DNA of 19,338 nt, from assembly GCA_023145655.1 (NCBI GenBank), contig JAGLDI010000001.1, forward strand, positions 1 through 19,338, in the 5' to 3' direction. The stretch is from Desulfuromusa sp. Its GTDB lineage: Bacteria; Desulfobacterota; Desulfuromonadia; Desulfuromonadales; Geopsychrobacteraceae. This document shows, in pieces, positions 14,893 through 19,338 of the stretch. The translations under genes were made by a program, and so were the position numbers. The first letter of the stretch is position 1. Every line of letters starts with the position of its first letter. The notes beneath the pieces were generated by a model. It made no database searches and had not been told where the DNA came from. It saw nothing but the letters and a program-made list of their open reading frames with translations.

Positions 14893-15179
14893 TCAGTAAC
14901 CTGTAACTTTGAGCAACTGATCAGCAAACAATGTGATGACACCAAACATCAGGTGCCACATTACTTTTTCTGACCCACGGACTTGAATGCACCGGCCTCC
15001 AAGTTCGTCTTTAAGGCGACCATAGCTTCTGTCCGTTCATTGTAGCGAACCAGTTCAAGGAACTTGACCAAATGTTTTTCAGGCTCCGTAAGCGGAAGAG
15101 GCAAACATCCGTTTAAATGTGGAAACAGGCTCTGCTGTACTGTTTCCATTAACCATGATACTTTGGCTCTGAGCTTCAT
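14893..15179 (-). pseudogene. Transposase remnant: N-terminus fused to C-terminus, frameshifted
   Basis: The open frame (72 residues, 15179-14961) begins with a transposase-like N-terminus, METVQQSLFPHLN then LTEPEKHLVKFLELVR. After residue ~45 it jumps to a segment that looks like the end of DDE transposases, NERTEAMVALKTNLEAGAFK. It then hits TAA after GQKK. Dropping to the next frame continues the expected ending MWHLMFGVITLFADQLLKV up to a TGA at 14893-14895. Restoring one G between AAG and TA would rejoin the frames as K-K-V-M-W-H, so a single-base deletion is the likely cause. The catalytic core is absent, so the product cannot transpose DNA. The recognition is from memory of motifs and not from a search. 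Confidence 0.75.
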
Positions 15180-15290
15180 CGGTATTCTTCTGCTTATTAT
15201 TTGGCATCGTAACCTAATAATATCAGTTAGTTGTTTTTGAAGCTCGTTTTTTATGTAGTATCAAAAAGAATATTCAAAAACGCACATACT

Positions 15291-15303
15291 CTTTTGCAAG
15301 AGG
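15291..15303 (-). repeat. Right terminal inverted repeat of IS remnant
   Basis: CTTTTGCAAGAGG is the perfect complement of the left terminus at 14740-14752. It lies upstream of the transposase start, so it is the promoter-proximal end of the element. The tctC promoter candidate lies only about 65 bases beyond it. Confidence 0.85.
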
Positions 15304-15367
15304 ATTTGTTGAAAAAAACCATTTTGCCCCCATTGTTTACACTGTTTTACTGAACCGCTAGTTTCTG

Positions 15368-15373
15368 TATACT
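15368..15373 (+). promoter_or_regulatory. Candidate -10 element of the tct operon
   Basis: TATACT matches the -10 consensus at five of six positions. At 17-base spacing the upstream hexamer is TTTTAC, a poor -35. It lies about 75 bases before tctC and just outside the IS remnant. Confidence 0.35.
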
Positions 15374-15447
15374 AAAACTGAAATAGATTAGTTGGTAGAA
15401 ATAAAACTGCTCGGCATAAACCGAGCCCTGACACGAAGGAGACTCAG

Positions 15448-16428
15448 ATGAAAATAACAATCGGCAAATTGATAATCCTGTTAGCGCTGGTGGCGCTGGC
15501 ACTGCCGGTCAGCACAAGTTTGGCCAGTGGCGATGTTAAAGAAATTCATTTTATTATTCCCGGTGGTGCTGGTGGCGGTTGGGATGGAACGGCCCGCGGC
15601 GTTGGCAAGGCGTTGCTCGATTCTGGATTGCTGAAACAAACCTCATTTGAAAATATGTCCGGTGGCGGCGGCGGTAAAGCGCTGAATCACTTGATCAGTA
15701 CTGCTAAACGTCAGCAGGGCACCCTGTTGGTCAACTCGACCCCGATTATTATACGCTCGCTGACCGGCGTGTTTCCCCAATCTTTCCGTGACTTGACGCC
15801 AATTGCTTCAGTTATTGCCGATTACGCCGCTCTTGTTGTCAAAAAAGACTCTAAATATCAGACTCTTGACCAAATCATGGACGATTTCAAAAAAGATCCA
15901 CGTTCGGTCAAGATAGGCGGCGGTTCAGTTAAAGGTGGCATGGATCATCTGGTCCCGGCAATGATCATCAAGGGTGCTGGTGGTGATCCATTGAAGCTTG
16001 TTTACATCCCCTACGATGCTGGTGGTAAAGCAATGGCAGGACTCCTCTCCGGCGATACACAGATACTCTCAACCGGTTTCGGTGAGGCTCTTGGTTTGGC
16101 AAATCAGGGTGAAGTGCGGATTCTCGCTATCACTTCTGACGAGCGCCTCGCTATGGCTCCTGATGTGCCAACAGTTAAGGAATCTGGTATCGATGTGACC
16201 TTTGCTAACTGGCGTGGTTTCTTCGGTGCTCCTGGATTACCAGAAGCCAAAGCTCAGGCTTATCGTGATCTACTGAAAAAAATGTATGATACCCCGGAGT
16301 GGGAAGAAATTCGCAGTAAACGTGGTTGGCAAAATCTCTATCAGCCGGGCGCTGAATTCACCACTTTTCTGGAAAATCAGGAAAAGGCCATTGGTAGCAT
16401 GATGCGTGAGCTCGGATTTATAAAATAG
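15448..16428 (+). CDS. tctC: TctC-type periplasmic substrate-binding protein
   Basis: This 326-residue binding protein of a tripartite tricarboxylate transporter captures a carboxylate in the periplasm and hands it to the TctA/TctB membrane pair. A signal peptide (basic start, then LIILLALVALALPV, cleavage near SLA-SG at ~27) precedes the mature protein. The family features are IHFIIPGGAGGGWD near the N-terminus, a SGGGGGKALN stretch, IPYDAGGKAMAGLLSGD (~188-204) and GVDV/NWRGFFGAPGL-like sequence (~255). The glycine-rich PGGAGGGWD matches the citrate/tricarboxylate-type TctC pattern, but substrates of this family vary widely (citrate, dicarboxylates, aromatic acids) and cannot be named. The ribosome site AAGGAG is strong. 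It is the first gene of tctC-tctB-tctA, followed by a large hairpin. Confidence 0.92.
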   Translation: MKITIGKLIILLALVALALPVSTSLASGDVKEIHFIIPGGAGGGWDGTARGVGKALLDSGLLKQTSFENMSGGGGGKALNHLISTAKRQQGTLLVNSTPIIIRSLTGVFPQSFRDLTPIASVIADYAALVVKKDSKYQTLDQIMDDFKKDPRSVKIGGGSVKGGMDHLVPAMIIKGAGGDPLKLVYIPYDAGGKAMAGLLSGDTQILSTGFGEALGLANQGEVRILAITSDERLAMAPDVPTVKESGIDVTFANWRGFFGAPGLPEAKAQAYRDLLKKMYDTPEWEEIRSKRGWQNLYQPGAEFTTFLENQEKAIGSMMRELGFIK

Positions 16429-16449
16429 CACACGAAAACCATAGAACAA

Positions 16450-16492
16450 TTGGGCACTTCCCTCCTCAAGAAGTGGAGAGGGGGGTGCCCAA
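16450..16492 (+). terminator. Hairpin between tctC and tctB (partial terminator or mRNA stabiliser)
   Basis: TTGGGCAC (16450-16457) pairs with GTGCCCAA (16485-16492). An inner stem joins TTCCCTCC to GGAG-A-GGGG with small bulges, and TTTAATAT follows. It lies in the 99-bp gap between tctC and tctB. Such hairpins commonly let a binding-protein gene be expressed above its membrane partners, by partial termination or by protecting the upstream mRNA. Confidence 0.75.
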
Positions 16493-16527
16493 TTTAATAT
16501 CGATAGTAATATCTGAAAGGGTTTTTT

Positions 16528-17007
16528 ATGGCTAGGGAAAAGATAGGAGCGCTGGTGATGCTGCTCTTTTCGATGGCTTACGGGTTGCTGGCATTCAGAA
16601 TCCCCTTAAGTTTCATGGATCAGGGTGAATTTTTCACCTCACGAACCATGCCATATGCCCTTGCTGTTCTGGGGACTATCCTTTCATTACTTATTCTAGT
16701 AATGCCGACCGTTGATCCAGAGGGCAAGCGAACCCTTACGGAAGAGACCCATGGCATGGACTGGAAAAAAGCGATCCTGTTGGTCGTTGGGATGATTATT
16801 TACGGATTAGTGATGAAGTGGCTAGGCTTCATTATCTCTTCAATCGTATTTTTGCTATGCGGGTTCTACATCCTCGGAGAACGACGGATTAAACGGATGC
16901 TACTGGCGGCAATTCCATTAGTGCTTCTCCTCTGGGTCATTATGTCGGCTCTGCTTGATGTCTACATTGCACCGGGTGAAATCTTCTACATGCTGGGGGT
17001 CTTATAA
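16528..17007 (+). CDS. tctB: TctB-type small membrane subunit of the tripartite transporter
   Basis: This 159-residue inner-membrane protein has about four to five helices: IGALVMLLFSMAYGLLAF, TMPYALAVLGTILSLLILV, a long AILLVVGMIIYGLV/IISSIVFLLCGFYIL pair, and AAIPLVLLLWVIMSALL. A hydrophilic loop lies at ~65-80. TctB proteins are poorly conserved, and the call rests on size, topology and position between tctC and tctA. The ribosome site is AAAGGG. The stop codon TAA is separated from the tctA ATG by a single base, consistent with coupled translation. Confidence 0.9.
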   Translation: MAREKIGALVMLLFSMAYGLLAFRIPLSFMDQGEFFTSRTMPYALAVLGTILSLLILVMPTVDPEGKRTLTEETHGMDWKKAILLVVGMIIYGLVMKWLGFIISSIVFLLCGFYILGERRIKRMLLAAIPLVLLLWVIMSALLDVYIAPGEIFYMLGVL

Positions 17008-17008
17008 T

Positions 17009-18556
17009 ATGTGGGATGGAATGTTTAGCGGCATGTTAACCGGGATCAGCACCACATTGATCCCGATGAATATCGCTATGGTGCTGTTCGGTTGCTTTAT
17101 GGGTAGCTTGATTGGCATGTTGCCGGGCTTGGGACCAATCACTGCGGTAGCACTGATGATCCCGGTCACCTACGGGCTGGATCCTGCCACTGGAATGGTA
17201 CTGTTGGCCGGTGTTTACTACGGTGCCATCTTTGGCGGTTCGACCTCGTCAATACTGATTAATGCTCCCGGAGAGGCAGCTACGGTTGCTACTGCACTCG
17301 ATGGCTACCCGCTGGCGCGTCAGGGATATCCCGGCAAAGCTTTGGCTATAGCGGCTTATGCTTCTTTTTCTGGCGGGACTATTTCGGTCATCATGTTGAT
17401 GGTCTTTGCTCCAATACTGGCCAGTGTCGCGACCAGTTTTCAATCAGCCGATTACTTTGCTCTGATGATTCTCGGTCTGACCGCAGTTTCGGCTTTTGCC
17501 GGGCGGGGTGGAGTGCTCAAGGCGCTACTGATGGTGGTGCTTGGGTTGATGCTAGCCACAGTTGGGACCGATCAAACCTCTGGAGTACAACGTTTCACCT
17601 TTGGCTCACTGGAATTACTCGATGGCATCGAATTTTTACTGCTGGCAATGGCGACTTTTGCTCTGACCGAGGCACTATCGATTATTCTCAAGCGGGATGC
17701 CTCTTCCGATAGTCTTGACCCGAAGCTGATTGGCTTCAAAAGCCTCAAGGTGACCAAGAAAGAGTTCAAACAGATCGGTCCGACTATCGGTCGCTCATCA
17801 CTGCTCGGATTTTTTATTGGCGTTCTACCTGGTGCCGGCGCGACTCTTGGTTCCTTTATGGCTTACGGTATGGAACGTAACCTGGCATCACCAGAAGAGC
17901 AGAAGAAATTTGGTAAGGGGAGTTTGCGCGGGTTGGCCGCGCCAGAGGCCGGCAATAATGCTGCAAGTTCAGGATCTTTCGTGCCGCTGCTCTGCCTCGG
18001 TATTCCCGGATCTGGTACGACTGCAGTCATGCTCGGTGCGTTGATTGCTTACGGAATCGAGCCCGGACCCCGTATGCTCACCGCCAGCCCCGAGGTCTTC
18101 TGGGGCTTGATCATGTCAATGTACCTAGGCAACGTTTTTCTGCTGATTCTTAACCTACCACTGATCCCCTATTTTGCTCGCTTGCTGGCAATTCCACGTA
18201 ACTTTATGGTGCCGATGATCCTGTTTTTCTCATTGATGGGAGTCTATCTGATCACCTTCAACGATTTCGATATCCTGATGATGGTTATCTTCTGTATCGC
18301 CGCCATGGCGCTGCGCTTGATGAACTTTCCTATGGCGCCGTTGCTGCTTGGATTTATCCTCGGGGGGCTGATGGAAGACAACCTTCGTCGAGCTTTACTG
18401 ATCTATGACGAATCTCTCAGCTTCATGTGGGAACGGCCGCTAACCTTGGGGATTAATTTGACAACTCTTTTCATTCTTCTGTTTCCGCTACTGCGTTCCT
18501 TTCTGGCCAGACGTAAGAGTGGGGGGGACTCCGATGACAGAGAAGTGGCTGCTTGA
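17009..18556 (+). CDS. tctA: TctA-type large membrane subunit of the tripartite transporter
   Basis: This 515-residue inner-membrane permease has about twelve helices. Family motifs include GSLIGMLPGLGPITAVALMIP (glycine/proline-rich, near ~35-55) and YYGAIFGGSTSSILINAPGE (~75-95). The pseudo-repeat in the second half has GVLPGAGATLGSFMAYG and GNNAASSGSFVPLLCLGIPGSGTTAVMLGAL. The two glycine-rich repeats are the hallmark of TctA. A longer open frame begins at 16955 inside tctB, but the ATG at 17009, preceded by GGGGG at a good distance and one base after the tctB stop, is the natural start. With TctC and TctB it forms a cation-coupled carboxylate importer. It ends at TGA, followed by a terminator. 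Confidence 0.95.
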   Translation: MWDGMFSGMLTGISTTLIPMNIAMVLFGCFMGSLIGMLPGLGPITAVALMIPVTYGLDPATGMVLLAGVYYGAIFGGSTSSILINAPGEAATVATALDGYPLARQGYPGKALAIAAYASFSGGTISVIMLMVFAPILASVATSFQSADYFALMILGLTAVSAFAGRGGVLKALLMVVLGLMLATVGTDQTSGVQRFTFGSLELLDGIEFLLLAMATFALTEALSIILKRDASSDSLDPKLIGFKSLKVTKKEFKQIGPTIGRSSLLGFFIGVLPGAGATLGSFMAYGMERNLASPEEQKKFGKGSLRGLAAPEAGNNAASSGSFVPLLCLGIPGSGTTAVMLGALIAYGIEPGPRMLTASPEVFWGLIMSMYLGNVFLLILNLPLIPYFARLLAIPRNFMVPMILFFSLMGVYLITFNDFDILMMVIFCIAAMALRLMNFPMAPLLLGFILGGLMEDNLRRALLIYDESLSFMWERPLTLGINLTTLFILLFPLLRSFLARRKSGGDSDDREVAA

Positions 18557-18623
18557 ATATAGACCTGCTAAAACAAAAAAAGGATGTTACTGACTTTCTG
18601 AGACATCGACGATAGTAGGATTT

Positions 18624-18664
18624 CAGGGTCATTTGATCATATCGTCAAGTGACCCTGTTCTGTT
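18624..18664 (+). terminator. Terminator of the tct operon
   Basis: CAGGGTCA (18624-18631) pairs with TGACCCTG (18650-18657), extended inward by TTGA/TCAA. The stem is followed by TTCTGTT. It starts about 67 bases after the tctA stop. The T run is interrupted, so efficiency is uncertain. Confidence 0.75.
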
Positions 18665-18772
18665 AATGGCTATATCCCAATCGCTCAACTGAATTATGTA
18701 CCCATTTGGACTGCATGTTCAACATGTGCTTGAGTTTTCTTTTGCTTGGTTGTTATTTTCTCTGAGAAATCT

Positions 18773-19252
18773 ATGAATAAAGAAGCCTTGTGTGATCAGA
18801 TCATGGCCCGATTGAAAGCTGATCACGCTTTGCTGCTGCAGGCGGCGAAGACCGCTCATGCCGCTGCGACCCACGATGAGAATATCCCCGATAATAAATA
18901 CGCCACCCTCGGTCTTGAGGCGTCCTATCTGGCGCAGGGTCAGGCTAATCGAGCGCAGGAAATTTTGCAGGCGATACAGGTGTTTCAGCAACTGACTTTG
19001 CGGACTTTTTCTGCACAGTCGGTTATCCGTCTGACGGCGGTGGTACAACTGGAGGATGATGAGGGACGGATCAGGTTGGTTTTTCTTGGCCCAGCTGCAG
19101 GCGGTTTACTACTAGATCTTGATGGTGTGGAGCTCATGATCATCACGCCCGCATCTCCACTCGGTCGAGAACTGATCGGCAAGCAGTGCGGTGACGTGAT
19201 TGAACTTAACAGTGGCACTGCTCGGGAATACGAAATCATCTCGATCTGTTGA
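18773..19252 (+). CDS. GreA/GreB-like C-terminal domain protein
   Basis: This cytoplasmic protein has 159 residues from the ATG at 18773; a TTG-started longer frame from 18746 is less likely. The N-terminal half is helical (KEALCDQIMARLKADHALLLQAAK), with a conserved-looking segment DENIPDNKYATLGLEASYLA. The C-terminal half ends in ITPASPLGRELIGKQCGDVIEL, which closely follows the GreA/GreB C-terminal FKBP-like pattern (TPxSPLGxALLGxxxGD). Elongation factors of this type bind RNA polymerase in the secondary channel and reactivate backtracked complexes through an acidic coiled-coil tip. The N-terminus here is not a standard GreA coiled coil, so cleavage activity is doubtful. Small GreA/B-like proteins of this kind occur in proteobacteria with unknown roles. 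The ribosome site is weak (TGAGAA). It lies beyond the tct terminator, so it is probably transcribed separately. Confidence 0.8.
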   Translation: MNKEALCDQIMARLKADHALLLQAAKTAHAAATHDENIPDNKYATLGLEASYLAQGQANRAQEILQAIQVFQQLTLRTFSAQSVIRLTAVVQLEDDEGRIRLVFLGPAAGGLLLDLDGVELMIITPASPLGRELIGKQCGDVIELNSGTAREYEIISIC

Positions 19253-19338
19253 TAGGGGCTTTTCTTATCCTTTGAGTTGAAATGTCCTCTGGCGTTTCTC
19301 GGCATAGTCAAATTCGTGGGTTATTTTCCAGGTGACGA

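Larger units (their letters stand above)
14740..15303 (-). mobile_element. Internally deleted insertion sequence (MITE-like remnant)
   Basis: This 564-bp element is bounded by perfect 13-bp inverted repeats (CCTCTTGCAAAAG and its complement) and contains a truncated transposase on the minus strand. The transposase start lies ~124 bases inside the right terminus and its stop ~150 bases inside the left terminus, the geometry of a complete IS that lost its middle. The flanks show no clear direct target duplication. CAAAT on the left (with a GAG gap) and ATTTG on the right are complementary, so insertion into a palindrome-like target is possible. It could be mobilised only by a related full-length transposase elsewhere. 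The family (IS4/IS5-like DDE group or IS1182-like) is not certain. Confidence 0.82.

Noticed and set aside
18985..19311. 108-residue minus-strand ORF opposite the GreA/B-like gene
   Set aside because: It is a serine/proline-rich shadow frame, while the plus strand carries a Gre C-terminal pattern.
1..19338. CRISPR array, prophage, integron or defence system
   Set aside because: I saw no regularly spaced repeats, phage genes, integrase or recognised defence genes anywhere in the window. The only mobile remnant is the deleted IS.

Overview
The window looks like a chromosomal segment of an anaerobic or microaerophilic Gram-negative bacterium. My best guess is the Desulfuromonadales/Geobacterales group (Desulfobacterota). 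The assignment is an inference from gene content and style: an NtrY/NtrX pair, a rubrerythrin, a ferredoxin-type protein with an N-terminal winged-helix-like region, an OmpA/vWA lipoprotein, a tripartite tricarboxylate transporter, and an apparent selenoprotein. No single marker fixes the taxon.

Layout. Bases 1-97 are the end of an rRNA operon (5S 3' end and a strong terminator). Converging on it is a minus-strand two-component operon, ntrY-ntrX (111-3724). A minus-strand tRNA-Thr(CGT) with its own terminator follows. Next comes a plus-strand rubrerythrin (4381-4959) with a long, possibly structured leader and a terminator. A decayed EAL-domain (c-di-GMP phosphodiesterase) fragment lies at 5093-5561. 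The minus-strand pair 5587-7616 encodes a YjgR/HerA-like ATPase and a small SHOCT-domain membrane protein. A plus-strand polyphosphate-glucokinase-like ROK kinase (7712-8455) converges with an unknown exported protein. Then come an OmpA-family lipoprotein with vWA and thrombospondin-type-3 segments, and a ferredoxin-like protein (both minus).

The most notable locus is at 12108-12953. It is a complete, membrane-targeted peptide methionine sulfoxide reductase A whose catalytic Cys codon is an in-frame TGA. A 6-7 bp hairpin with a GGTTC loop sits about 13 bases after the TGA, as expected for a bacterial SECIS. I read it as a selenocysteine-containing MsrA that ordinary gene calling would split into two ORFs. 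It is followed by an Asp/Glu-racemase-family gene and a convergent EamA-type transporter.

Bases 14740-15303 are a 564-bp internally deleted insertion sequence with perfect 13-bp terminal inverted repeats. The transposase start is fused to its end, and a one-base frameshift is also present. The right end carries a complete tctC-tctB-tctA transporter operon (15448-18556), with a large hairpin between the binding-protein gene and the membrane genes. Last is a GreA/GreB C-terminal-domain-like protein (18773-19252). The genes form several unrelated housekeeping and accessory units rather than one pathway. A loose theme is oxidative damage and redox (rubrerythrin, Sec-MsrA, Fe-S protein).
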